From: Spiroplasma endosymbiont of Danaus chrysippus
Lineage (GTDB): Bacteria > Bacillota_I > Bacilli_A > Mycoplasmatales > VBWQ01
DNA length: 37,067 nt
NCBI RefSeq assembly: GCF_902809815.1
Contig: NZ_CADDIL010000005.1
Location: 1,421 to 38,487, forward strand
Direction of reading: 5' to 3'
Shown: one piece after another, positions 1 through 8,818 of the stretch
Layout: every line of letters begins with the position of its first letter
Numbering within the stretch: position 1 is the stretch's first letter
Translations under genes and position numbers: made by a program
Notes under the pieces: generated by a model
Seen by the model: the letters and a program-made list of their open reading frames with translations, nothing else
What the model was told of the DNA's origin: nothing
Databases searched by the model: none

Positions 1-462
1 TAATTATTGATTTTTATTCAAATAATATTGTAAGCTATAATACATGTTCAAACAAATCCTATCAAGATTTAATCCTTCCTGCACTTGAAAAAATAAATCA
101 ACAATTCTCTTGAAACCAAGTAAAAAACGTTATTTTACACTCAGATAACGCCAACGAATTTTATTGTCAAGACATCACAAATTGAGCTGCTGATAAGCAA
201 ATAATTTTAAGCAAAAAACAACCTTATGATATTGGTGGCAATGTAATATCTGAAAACTGATTTTCTCATTTATCTCAAGAATGACTACCTAAAGGTTCAA
301 ATCAATATTTTTCTCTCAATGAAGCTATAAATGATGTAAACCAATATATTATGTTTTATAATTACGAAAGAATACATTTTAAATTTCTAAAACCACCAAT
401 TTCACAAATAAAAATTTAAAACTGTCTATCCAAAAGTGGTCCAGTATTTAGGGCTAACCACC
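1..462 (+). mobile_element. IS3-family element, 3' end (copy 1)
   Basis: Right-hand part of an IS3-family insertion sequence that enters from outside the window. By eye it is the same sequence, in the opposite orientation, as the right part of the complete copy at 33403-34535. The right end is fixed by comparing the two copies: both share sequence up to ...GGGCTAACCACC (ending at 462) and then diverge. The element lies inside the IS256 transposase gene that resumes at 463. Confidence 0.85.
3..419 (+). CDS. IS3-family transposase, C-terminal part (partial)
   Basis: 5'-truncated by the window edge; ends with TAA at 417-419. It encodes the C-terminal part of an rve/DDE integrase core: LHSDNANEFY carries the second catalytic Asp and ISENWFSHL the likely catalytic Glu, followed by the usual IS3 tail with FYNYERIH. 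Several TGA codons fall at conserved Trp positions. The product matches the last 138 residues of the complete transposase at 33446-34423, so the full protein is expected to be about 325 aa and made from a single ORF. Confidence 0.9.
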
Positions 463-638
463 TGTCCTAAATAATTTTGCATCTCAGAATTCAACATTTT
501 TTCTACCAATCGTTTAGTTAATTCTTTATATAAGCCTCCCTCTTTAAAAACTGTTGTTAAATCCTCAGTATTTTCTAATAATAAATCTACTGCTTTTGAT
601 ATTGGATCATTGTTATTAAGATTATCTTTTTTAGCCAT
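426..638 (-). pseudogene. IS256 transposase, truncated by IS3
   Basis: Starts with the same [16 protein letters not shown]-terminus as the full-length IS256 transposase at 10694-11932. After about 58 residues (NYLG) it runs into the IS3 terminal repeat, adds a short foreign tail and stops after 70 aa. It lacks all three catalytic acidic residues, so it cannot be an active transposase. The start has a GAGTGAGTT-type upstream sequence identical to the other copies. Confidence 0.9.
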
Positions 639-733
639 CTGTAACTCACTCTTTCTAGATATATAAATTATATTTACTAGAATTAATTAAACATAGTTAT
701 TTTTGTAAGTCACACAGATTACTAAACATTCCC
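463..733 (-). mobile_element. IS256-family element, 5' remnant (copy A)
   Basis: The transposase start side of an IS256 element, cut off by the IS3 insertion at 462/463. The outer end at 733 is the inverted repeat also seen at 10084, 12027, 13327 and 36700 (core TTTAGTAATCTGTGT when read inward). The rest of this copy is not next to it within the window. Confidence 0.85.
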
Positions 734-736
734 AAA

Positions 737-970
737 AAAGACGCAGAAAAAAATATATTGAAAAGAAAAAAAAATAAAGAACTTATTGATAAGCAAATTC
801 AATTAATGATTAATGAAGTTAATAACTTTGCTAATTATGAAACAATACAGATAGAAGATATATTGCAAGAAAATCAAAAAATTCTGTCTTTAAATGATAT
901 TATTGATATTGAATCAGAATATTGAGTATATACAGTTAACTGTGTAAATTATAATCCTTTTAATCTTTAA
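737..970 (+). pseudogene. Unrecognised gene fragment, 5'-truncated by IS256
   Basis: An open frame starts immediately at the outer end of IS256 copy A and runs 77 codons to TAA at 968-970, with one TGA read as Trp near the C-terminus (SEYW). There is no start codon or ribosome binding site at the junction, so this is the 3' end of a gene whose front was lost when the IS inserted. The product is Lys/Ile/Asn-rich and probably helical. No family recognised. Confidence 0.5.
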
Positions 971-997
971 AAAAATCGTAAGTATTACTTACGATTT
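970..997 (-). terminator. Rho-independent terminator of typA
   Basis: Perfect 11-bp stem AAATCGTAAGT / ACTTACGATTT with a 3-base loop, followed on the minus strand by a run of T. The stem overlaps the stop codon of typA (985-987). Confidence 0.8.
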
Positions 998-2829
998 CTA
1001 TTTTGTTTACGTTCATTTTCAGTCAAGAATTTTTTACGCATACGAATATTTTGTGGTGTTACTTCAACTAATTCATCACTAGCAATAAATTCTAAAGATT
1101 CTTCTAAACTAAAAATAGTTGGTGGTGTTAATCTAACAGCTTCATCATTACCTGAACTTCTAGTATTTGTTAATTGTTTTGCTTTGCAAGGATTAACATC
1201 TAAATCTTTATCACGATTACTTAAACCAATAATCATTCCTTCATACACTTTAGTTTGTGGTTTAACAAATAAAGTACCACGTTCTTCTAAAGAATTTAAA
1301 GCATAAGGTAATGTTGTCCCTGTAATCATACTTACTAGAACGCCATTTCTATTATTATTAATTTCGCCTTTTAATGGTTCATATGTAAGGAAACTACGAA
1401 CCATAACACCAGTTCCGCGAGTAATATTAACGTATTGACGACCAAATCCAATTAATCCTCTTGTTGGAATATGAAAAATAATTTTATCACGAACATTATC
1501 AGAATCCATATTAGTCATAATACCTTTTCTTAGATTTAAATTATTAATAACAGTACTACTATATTCAGTAGAATGATTTAAAATAATTTCTTCGACTGGT
1601 TCAGTGGTGTGTCCTTTTTCATCTTTTTTAAATACTACTTCCGGTTTAGAAATACCTAATTCAAAGCCTTCGCGACGCATATTTTCAATTAAAACAGATA
1701 AATGTAATTCACCACGACCAAAAACTTTAAAACCATCAGCATTACTTCCAGATAATTGTTCTATTTTTAAACCAACATTAGTTTCTAATTCTCTTGTTAA
1801 ACGTTCTTTAATTTTATTACTAGTTACTAGTTTACCTTCAGTTCCAGAAAATGGTGAATTATTAACAAGGAAATTCATTGACATTGTTGGAGCCTGTATT
1901 GTAATTGGTTCCATTGGCACAACATTATCTTTATCACAAATAGTATTACCAATTGTTATATTTTCAATACCCGCTATGCAAACAATATCACCAGCAACAG
2001 CGTTTTTAACAGCTACTCGTTTTAATCCTTGATAAACAAATAAATATTTTACTTTAGCTTTTCTTTTTAAATCATAATCATCAACAACAATTATTTCTTG
2101 TCCTTCAGAAATAGTACCTTGAAATAATCTACCAATTCCAATTCTGCCAATAAAACTATCATAATCTAATGAACTAATTTGCATTTGTAAAGGCTCATTA
2201 TATTTTACTAATTTAGAAATTTTAGCATGTTTAATAATTGTTTCAAATAATGGTTCTAAATTTTCACTTGGTTGATTCAATTCATATTGGGCAATACCTT
2301 GTTTAGTAATTCCATAAAGTGTTGGAAAGTCTAACTGTTCATCATTAGCATTTAATTCCATAAAAAGTTCTAATACTTCATCTTTTACTTCTTCAATTCT
2401 TTGGTCCTTTTTATCAATTTTGTTAATCATTAAAATTGGATTTAAGTTATGTTCTAGTGCTTTTTGCAATACAAAACGAGTTTGTGGCATTGGTCCTTCA
2501 ACACTATCAACTAGTAAAATAACACAGTCTACTGTTTTCATAATTCTTTCAACTTCAGAGGAAAAGTCAGCATGACCAGGTGTATCAATAATATTAATTT
2601 TTGTATTACCATGCATGATTGAACAATTTTTAGAATAAATAGTAATTCCTCGTTGACGTTCTTGATCATTACTATCCATTATTTGTTCAACAATAACTTG
2701 GTTTTGATGAAAAATATTTGATTGCTTTAATAAAGCATCAACTAATGTTGACTTTCCAACATCGACGTGTGCTATCACTGCAATATTAATAATTTTTTGT
2801 TCAGCAGAAACTTTTTCTTGTTCAGACAT
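985..2829 (-). CDS. typA: Ribosome-associated GTPase TypA/BipA
   Basis: 614 aa, the normal length for TypA/BipA, a translational GTPase of the EF-G family that binds 70S ribosomes and helps 50S assembly and stress adaptation. The G domain is at the N-terminus: P-loop AHVDVGKST (residues about 20-28), switch I ERQRGITI, G3 DTPGHADF, G4 NKID. The EF-G-like domains II, III and V and the BipA C-terminal domain follow. Start chosen at ATG 2829, with GGAGA seven bases upstream. The G1 motif is VDVGKST where most bacteria have VDHGKTT; the Lys and hydroxyl residues are kept. It is monocistronic, with its own terminator. Confidence 0.96.
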   Translation of the reverse strand: MSEQEKVSAEQKIINIAVIAHVDVGKSTLVDALLKQSNIFHQNQVIVEQIMDSNDQERQRGITIYSKNCSIMHGNTKINIIDTPGHADFSSEVERIMKTVDCVILLVDSVEGPMPQTRFVLQKALEHNLNPILMINKIDKKDQRIEEVKDEVLELFMELNANDEQLDFPTLYGITKQGIAQYELNQPSENLEPLFETIIKHAKISKLVKYNEPLQMQISSLDYDSFIGRIGIGRLFQGTISEGQEIIVVDDYDLKRKAKVKYLFVYQGLKRVAVKNAVAGDIVCIAGIENITIGNTICDKDNVVPMEPITIQAPTMSMNFLVNNSPFSGTEGKLVTSNKIKERLTRELETNVGLKIEQLSGSNADGFKVFGRGELHLSVLIENMRREGFELGISKPEVVFKKDEKGHTTEPVEEIILNHSTEYSSTVINNLNLRKGIMTNMDSDNVRDKIIFHIPTRGLIGFGRQYVNITRGTGVMVRSFLTYEPLKGEINNNRNGVLVSMITGTTLPYALNSLEERGTLFVKPQTKVYEGMIIGLSNRDKDLDVNPCKAKQLTNTRSSGNDEAVRLTPPTIFSLEESLEFIASDELVEVTPQNIRMRKKFLTENERKQNRNRK

Positions 2830-2947
2830 TTTTCATTCTCCGTTATTCTTAAATTTTGACATTATATAAATTATACGCAATATTTTTAAATTTAGTAAAC
2901 TAATTAAAAAAATAATTTATTTAAAATTATTTTTTGACATATAGTAG

Positions 2948-3712
2948 TTATCTAAATCTTATGATTTGTGATTTTTTTTCATTATTATTTAAAAAATTAT
3001 TTTGTTGTATTTGTTCGGTTAATAAATATGTTTGTATATCATTAAAATTATTTGTATATATAAAACTGCTACTAGGTTTTGATATTTTTATTTCGATAAA
3101 TAAACTATGTTTAGTGTGTGTTTCTAATGTATTAGTATAATGTTTTTTATTAATTAAAGATGTGTTAATTTTTGTTGTTAATTCTCATATTTGATTTTTA
3201 TTTGGTAATGATAAATCTAATGGTTCTTGTTGTAGTCTTTGTTTTTTACTTGATAGTGATAAATCTAATGGTTTTTCATTTTTTAATTGTTCTGAAAATT
3301 GATGAGATATTGTAAATAAATATTGTAATTCTTCATCTGTTATGTTTTCTTGATTTATTAATTCACCTACAAATAAATTTAATTCACTTAATATTTCAAA
3401 TAATTGTTGAGGTTCTTTTTTATATTTATCAATAAAAAAACTAAATTTTTTTATTTGTGCTAAATATTTGTTTAAAATCTTATTTAATTTCTTTTTTATC
3501 TTTTTGTTTTTATTAAATTTTCTCTGAATTTTATTTCTGTATTTTCTATTATTTTCTAATTCTAAAAAATATTTTTGTTGTTTATATAAGTCATTATTGA
3601 TACTTGCAATTGCATTAGTTATTTCAGAAATTTTAAATTTGTAATTAATTAAAGTACTAATTTTTAAATTTCTATTCATCAATTCAAGTAATTTTTGTCT
3701 TCTTTCATTCAT
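2948..3712 (-). CDS. Coiled-coil protein with two PLDLSL motifs, unknown function
   Basis: 254 aa when the TGA at 3182-3184 is read as Trp; stop TAA at 2948-2950. The start at 3712 has AAAGAGG eight bases upstream. The first about 130 residues are Lys/Asn/Leu-rich and predicted helical/coiled-coil (KIQRKFNKNKKIKKKLNKI). Residues about 150-175 hold two near-repeats, KPLDLSLSSK and EPLDLSLPNK. No signal peptide or membrane segment is visible. I do not recognise the family. PLDLS is also the core of the eukaryotic CtBP-binding motif, which may be coincidence. It sits alone between typA and a divergent azoreductase gene. Confidence 0.75.
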
Positions 3713-4018
3713 ATTTTTGCCTCTTTCTATATTTTTGATAGTCTAATCTCAAATTTCTTAATAATTATAATTTGTGTACAAATACTAAATTTCTATAATA
3801 ACTACTTATATCTATTTAATTTAAAATTTTTCTATAAACTTTTTTAAAAGTTTTACACACTTTAATGATAACACTTTATAGAAATTGATAAAATTATAAT
3901 AAATATTTCATTTTTTTTATAAAACTATATTTTTATTTATTATTTTTTAAAAAATAATAAATAAAAACTGATAAAATCAAATTACAAAGTTATTTTAGAT
4001 ATTTCGGAGGCAAAAATA
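3713..4018. other. Divergent intergenic region
   Basis: About 300 bases between two divergent genes, extremely AT-rich with long A/T runs. It must hold the promoters of both. I see several TATAAT-like hexamers but no convincing -35 partner, and no ORF or RNA gene. Confidence 0.4.
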
Positions 4019-4681
4019 ATGGCAAATAAAATATTAGTAATTCGTTCTTCTATGATTAAAAAAGAACTATCTTATTCTGAAAGTTTAGTATCTCGTTTTG
4101 TTAAATATTATCGTGAATTTCATCCAGAAGATTCAATAATTGAATTAGATTTAAATCAAATACCAATGGCAAGTATTACTATTACGCAAAAAAACTTTAC
4201 TTCATATTTTAATGAAAAAGATTCTCATTATTATATTAATCAACTAAAAAATGTTAATAAAGTTATATATACAACACCAATGACAAATTTTAATGTTACT
4301 AGCATGACAAAAAATTATTTAGATCACATCTTAGTTGCTGGTAAAACTTTTGATTATAAATATACCAAACAAGGTGAAGCTAGAGGATTATTGCCACATT
4401 TAAAAGTTCAAATTTTGGCGACACAAGGAGCACCATATGGCTGATATTTATGAGGTAATCATGCAACTTATTTAAAAGGGACATGAGAATTTGTAGGTGC
4501 TAAAGTAGTAGAACCAATTCTTATTTGTGGTACTAAGGTTCAAGAACTTCATCAAAATGATGCTAATTTACTTATTGGTTCTAAAATATTAGCAAAAGGT
4601 GGAGGTTTGCCAGCATTAGGGCCAGAAAAAACGATCGATAAATTTGAACAGTATATTAAAGAAGCAGCAAAAAAGTTTTAA
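4019..4681 (+). CDS. azoR: FMN-dependent NADH:azoreductase
   Basis: 220 aa, typical for the AzoR/AcpD flavodoxin-fold family, which reduces azo compounds and quinones with NADH using bound FMN. The N-terminal strand KILVIRSS is followed by the phosphate-binding region; PMTNFNVTSMTKNYLDHI (residues about 88-105) matches the family's PMYNF...LK.Y.D motif. Later TQGAPY corresponds to the loop near the flavin. TGA codons at 4442 and beyond are Trp, so the gene does not end at 4444. AGGAGG-like TCGGAGG lies eight bases before the ATG. A detoxification or redox-balancing role in the cytoplasm is inferred from the family. Confidence 0.93.
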
Positions 4682-4775
4682 CTTTAAAAATATATTTTGT
4701 GAATTTGTCTTCAAAAAGTAGTAAAGTAAAATTGACTTCTTGAATAAAGTCAAAATAAAATAGAAGGATGGAAAA

Positions 4776-5319
4776 ATGAAAAAAATATTGACAGCATTAA
4801 GTGTTTTAACATTTGCATCAACTATAGGAAGTTTAACTGTAACTGTTTTAAACACAAGTTCACAAAAAAAATGATGTTTTAAATAATAAAACTCAACAAG
4901 ACACTATTTACATTGATGAAAATGGCAAAAAAGTAATAACTAATAAGCATAATCTATCAGATATAAAAACTACCAAAATTACTCAAATTGGATTTTATAA
5001 AAATGATGAGGGAGAAATTCAAGTTGTTAATATGCCAAGAACAATTAAAGAAGTTCCAAAACAATTACCACCATAAATAACTTCTTTGAGTTATATGTTT
5101 AATAATGCTTCATCATTCAACCAAAATATATCAAGTTGAGATACTTCACGTGTAACAAATATGAACAATATGTTTAGTAATGCATGAGTATTTAATCAAG
5201 ATTTATCAAAGTGAAATGTATCAAATGTTATGAAATACGAAAGTTTTTCTTTTGATTCAGGACTTCATAACTCAAAAAAATTACCAAAGTTTAAAAAAAT
5301 TTTTAATAATTTAAATTAA
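4776..5319 (+). pseudogene. DUF285/BspA-type surface protein, broken
   Basis: Starts with a secretory signal (MKKILTALSVLTFASTIG) behind AGAAGGATGG. The frame breaks at an A8 run (4864-4871): read as is, it stops at 4884-4886; with one A removed, it continues in good protein sequence to an in-frame TAA at 5074-5076. Immediately after that stop, in the same frame, are two typical DUF285 repeats: MFNNASSFNQNISSWDTS, then MFSNAWVFNQDLSKWNVS. The TAA sits where the family has a sense codon before ITSLSYMF. So one frameshift and one nonsense change split the gene. DUF285 proteins in Mollicutes are surface-exposed or lipoprotein-associated and often phase-variable or decaying. Confidence 0.8.
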
Positions 5320-5340
5320 TTTAAGATTTTTATAGTTTTT

Positions 5341-6606
5341 TTATCCTAAATCTTCGTCCTTTATTAGAATTTCACGATTAGGATTTTGTTCAATTATTAA
5401 TTGTTTGTAAATTGTATCACGATATTTTACACAACCATCAATAACATTATCTAAAGGATTTAGAGCAGTCCGCACTTCAAAAAGATCTCCTTCATATTTT
5501 TGACGCATTGGTTTTGTACCTTTTTCAGTTTTAACTTCAATATAATATTCTTTAGCTAATTCTTCTTGAATAAATTTATCAACTTTTTTAATATAAGCTC
5601 CACCACCACAAATTGTGATTCCCTTACCTTTTTTCTTTAAATCACTAATACTTCCAGCAGCCTTGTCACCAGCAGTTCTTAGTACTCTACGAATGGCCGG
5701 AATAATATGTTCTTTGAATTGAGCTTGCATAACATTTTCACGAATTTCTTCTGGTGTAATTTCAATAGTTTTAGAAATTGACATTGTTTCTCCTGGTTGA
5801 GAATTTAATCTAGGTAATGAAAAACCCGAAATTGTGTATGGTTTTTCATCTTGATATTTCATAAGTGAGCCAATATTTTTAATAACATCTTCAGCTTCTT
5901 TTATTCCAACTTTTAAGACATGTTTTTTTATAATATATTCTTGAACTTTTTGTATTAAATAGTCACCAGCACAATGTGTTGTATATGAATATAATATTGA
6001 ATTATTACTAATAATAGCAGCATCAGTACTGCCACCACCAATATCAATGCACATAATTGCACTTCCAAAAATATCTTGCCCTGAACCTAAGGCTGCCATT
6101 TTTACTTCTTCTTGTACAAATCCACGGAGTGCTCCTAAACGATATACAATATTTTCTAAAGCTTCTTTTTGTACTGAATTAATTTCACTTGGTGTTGCCA
6201 TCAACACAATCAAATTACGATTTTTATCTAATTTTTCATGTTTTTTTATAGAATTGTTATTAATTTCTTTTAAATTTTTAATTTCAAGTCTGAAATCTTG
6301 AAAAATTTTAGTAAGAATACGTTGTAAAGCATCTGGATCAGCAATATTACCATCACGAACTGGACGTTTAATAATAACGTTTTCATTTGTTTTGTCAGTT
6401 AAAGCCTTAGCCTCTTCACCGTAAAGAATTCTATTTTTTTCATAGTCTTCAGCTAAATAGGTTGGAGCATCATATCTAAGACCTATATTAATATGTCTAG
6501 CTTTAAAGTTTTCTGTTCCGATATCTAAAGCTAATCATTGATAATCAGTTATTGATTTAAGTTTGTTATTTTTCTGATTTAAATTTTCTTTTCTTGTTTT
6601 AAACAT
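5341..6606 (-). CDS. mreB: MreB-family bacterial actin, long divergent form
   Basis: 421 aa, some 70 residues longer than a usual MreB. Actin-fold ATPase motifs are visible: phosphate-1 LDIGTENFK (residue about 25), phosphate-2 DIGGGSTDAA (about 187) and the adenosine motif CGGGAYI (about 330). The segment MATPSEINSVQKEALE corresponds to the PSGIT region of MreB. In Spiroplasma, MreB paralogues form the internal ribbon that gives helical shape and kink-based swimming. I cannot say which paralogue (1-5) this is. Start at ATG 6606 with AAAGAAAGGG upstream; internal TGA is Trp. Positions 6130-6248 are duplicated, inverted, inside fruA at 7632-7750, but this copy reads as the intact donor. Confidence 0.88.
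6130..6248 (-). repeat. 119-bp inverted repeat, donor arm in mreB
   Basis: Identical by eye, in inverted orientation, to 7632-7750. The bases just outside differ at both ends. Here it encodes residues about 120-159 of MreB and fits the MreB alignment, so this is the original arm. Confidence 0.9.
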
Positions 6607-6885
6607 TTCTCTAATTTTCCCTTTCTTTAAATAATTAAATTTTATCTAAATTAATTTTACATTATTTTATAAATAAGTTATTTATATTAATTTATAAGGA
6701 AATATGGGATTAATGTTGATAATTTTTATTTATTATATTTTGTTTAAAAAACAGCAAAAACTTTGAAGTATGTAATATATCTAATTTTATAAATATTAAA
6801 TTTAATTGAATAAATAGTTAAAAATATATTTTAATTATCTGAAAAAATCTCTGGTTTTTATTAAAAAAAGGAGATAAAATAATCA

Positions 6886-8335
6886 TTGGAAAGGAAAGTA
6901 AAATTGAAAATAACTAATGATTTATTAAACAAATCACATATTATTTTTGAATCTAATACTAAAAATCAAATAGAAGCACTAACTAAAATTATTGATTTAG
7001 CATTTTCATTAGGTTATATTACTAATCGTGATGAATTACTAAAAGCATTTCTTGCTCACGAGCAAGAATCATCAACAGGTTTTGAAGGTGGAATTGCAAT
7101 TCCACACGCTAGAATTAAATCAATTAAAAAACCTGCAATTCTAATATTATGTAATAATAATGGTGTTGACTGAAAAGCAATAGATGGACAATTAACAACT
7201 TTTATTATTGCTTTAATAATTCCTGAAACACAAGCAGAAAATTTACATTTAGATATTTTAAGTACACTTGCAATTAAACTTGTAAATGAAGATTTTCGTA
7301 AAAAATTAAAAAATGCAAAAAATTCACAAGAAATAATATCGCTTATTAATGATGAAACAGTTAAAAATAGTACTAAAAAAGAAATAAAAACAATGAAAAA
7401 TAAGGGAACAAAAAAAATTATTAGAGTTTCTTCTTGTACAACTGGAGTAGTTCATACTTACATGTGTAAAGAATTATTAGAAACCGCAGGAAAAGAACTA
7501 GGCTATCAAGTACATATTGAATGTCAAGGTCAAAAAAGACCAGAATATGTACTAACAGAACAAAAAATTAAAGAAGCGGATGTCGTTATTTTAGCAACAG
7601 ATGTTGCAATTGACTTAGAACGTTTTATTGGTAAAAAAACATGAAAAATTAGATAAAAATCGTAATTTGATTGTGTTGATGGCAACACCAAGTGAAATTA
7701 ATTCAGTACAAAAAGAAGCTTTAGAAAATATTGTATATCGTTTAGGAGCAATGGTTGGATTTGATATGGGTGGTCCAATTAATAAAACAGCTGTTCTTGT
7801 TGCAACATCATTAATGGTACAAGATGGTAGTCGATTAATGGGACCAGTAGCAGCAGCGATTCCGATTGCACCATTGGGTTGTGCATTAACATCAACAGTA
7901 TTTAGTCGTAAATTATTTACAAAACAAGAACAATCATTAGGGTGAAATGCCTGATTATTAGGGTTTATGGGAATTTCTGAATCTGCTATTCCATTTGCAG
8001 TAAGAGATACATGAAGAACAATAGTTGCTAATGTTATTGGTAGTGCTGTTGCGGGTGCTTTAGCATTTGGTTTTGGTGTACTTGGTCATGTTGGGGCTTG
8101 AGGTTCTTTTATTATTGCTTTATTTGGTGGTGTTACTAATATTGATGGTAGTTATATTGGTATTTTATGATATGCAGTAGCTATTATTATTGGTACGGTA
8201 GTACAATCTATTATTTATACTTCACTTTTATTGCAAAATCAAGGATTATATAGATCTTCAATTTTAATGTTATTAAATAAAATTGGAATTAAAACTAAAA
8301 ATAAAAAAAAGAAAATAATATTAATATATGAATAA
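6886..8335 (+). pseudogene. fruA: Fructose PTS EIIABC, disrupted by an mreB fragment
   Basis: Fructose-class phosphotransferase transporter in the order EIIA-EIIB-EIIC. EIIA (residues about 1-150) has the phospho-His in GIAIPHAR (about residue 74). EIIB (about 175-255) has the phospho-Cys in SSCTTGVVHTYM, variant of CPTGIAHTFM. After DLERFIGKK the sequence switches to 119 bp copied from mreB; the fru frame stops at 7654-7656. The rest of EIIC resumes at MVGFDMGGPINK (7751), in frame with the mreB piece, and keeps GISESAIPFAVRD and late membrane helices, ending at 8333-8335. Roughly the first half of EIIC is missing, so transport should be lost. A free EIIAB (about 256 aa) could still be made. 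Start is TTG 6886 (AAAGGAG at 6867) or TTG 6904. Confidence 0.88.
7632..7750 (+). repeat. 119-bp inverted repeat, recipient arm in fruA
   Basis: Copy of mreB positions 6130-6248 in inverted orientation. It replaces the early EIIC part of fruA. The arms are separated by 1383 bases that contain the mreB 5' end, the divergent intergenic region and the fruA EIIAB part. Confidence 0.9.
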
Positions 8336-8666
8336 TAAAAAAAATTGATGATTTGAAAATCAATATAGTCGAAGTACAATAACTATTGATGATAAAAAAA
8401 TAACTATTTATCATAAAGGATTAACAACTTTTAGTTTAAAAAAACAAACTAAAAATATTATTATGATTAATAATATTAATTATTTAGTTCTTAAAAAACC
8501 AACTTTTTGACAGTGTGGGTACCTTTATTTTGTTTTAAAAAATGAAAATGAAAAAACTAATAATCAAGAAATTTTATTATCTAATTTATGTATAGCCTTC
8601 AAACGAAAAAATGAATTTAAAGAAGCAGAAGAAATTAAGCGTATTACTGATAATTTAATTATTTAA
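8328..8666 (+). CDS. Small PH-like (DUF4429-type) protein
   Basis: 112 aa; ATG at 8328 overlaps the end of fruA by 8 bases, so it is translationally coupled to that remnant. Three TGA codons are read as Trp. The layout resembles a bacterial PH-like domain (DUF4429): ITIYHKGL, then a short strand with LVLKKPTFWQCGYLYFVL, then a helical end AFKRKNEFKEAEEIKRI. The ligand and role are unknown and the family call is tentative. Confidence 0.6.
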
Positions 8667-8684
8667 ACCAAAAAAGAATTTTAA

Positions 8685-8714
8685 TTGACATATTAAAAAA
8701 AAATAAATTATAAT
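8685..8714 (+). promoter_or_regulatory. Sigma-70-type promoter
   Basis: Consensus -35 TTGACA at 8685-8690, 18-base spacer, consensus -10 TATAAT at 8709-8714. The best promoter match in the window; it faces the leader hairpin and the genes from 8819 on. Confidence 0.8.
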
Positions 8715-8745
8715 TTAATAGATGTCCATAGATGTATAGATGTCC

Positions 8746-8784
8746 AATCCTAATATAGAAATTTTTCTGTATTAGGATTTTTAT
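8746..8784 (+). promoter_or_regulatory. 5' leader hairpin with T-tract, type 1
   Basis: 15-bp stem AATCCTAATATAGAA / TTCTGTATTAGGATT (one G-U pair) with a 4-base loop, followed by TTTTATT. It lies about 25 bases after the likely transcription start and about 35 bases before the ATG at 8819, so it resembles an intrinsic terminator inside the leader. Related hairpins precede the genes starting at 20319 and 20961 (minus strand). Confidence 0.7.
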
Positions 8785-8818
8785 TAAATTAAAATATTTG
8801 AAAGGAAGATTAAAAGAT

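Noticed and set aside
1604-2032. 142-aa plus-strand ORF inside typA
   Set aside because: Antisense shadow of a well-conserved gene; no ribosome site and no recognisable protein.
2934-3140. 68-aa plus-strand hydrophobic ORF
   Set aside because: Lies antisense to the C-terminal end of the PLDLSL gene, which extends to 2948 when TGA is Trp.
4616-4855. 79-aa minus-strand ORF
   Set aside because: Antisense to the azoreductase end and the DUF285 signal peptide; hydrophobicity comes from complementing Lys codons.
6047-6301. 84-aa plus-strand ORF
   Set aside because: Antisense shadow of mreB.
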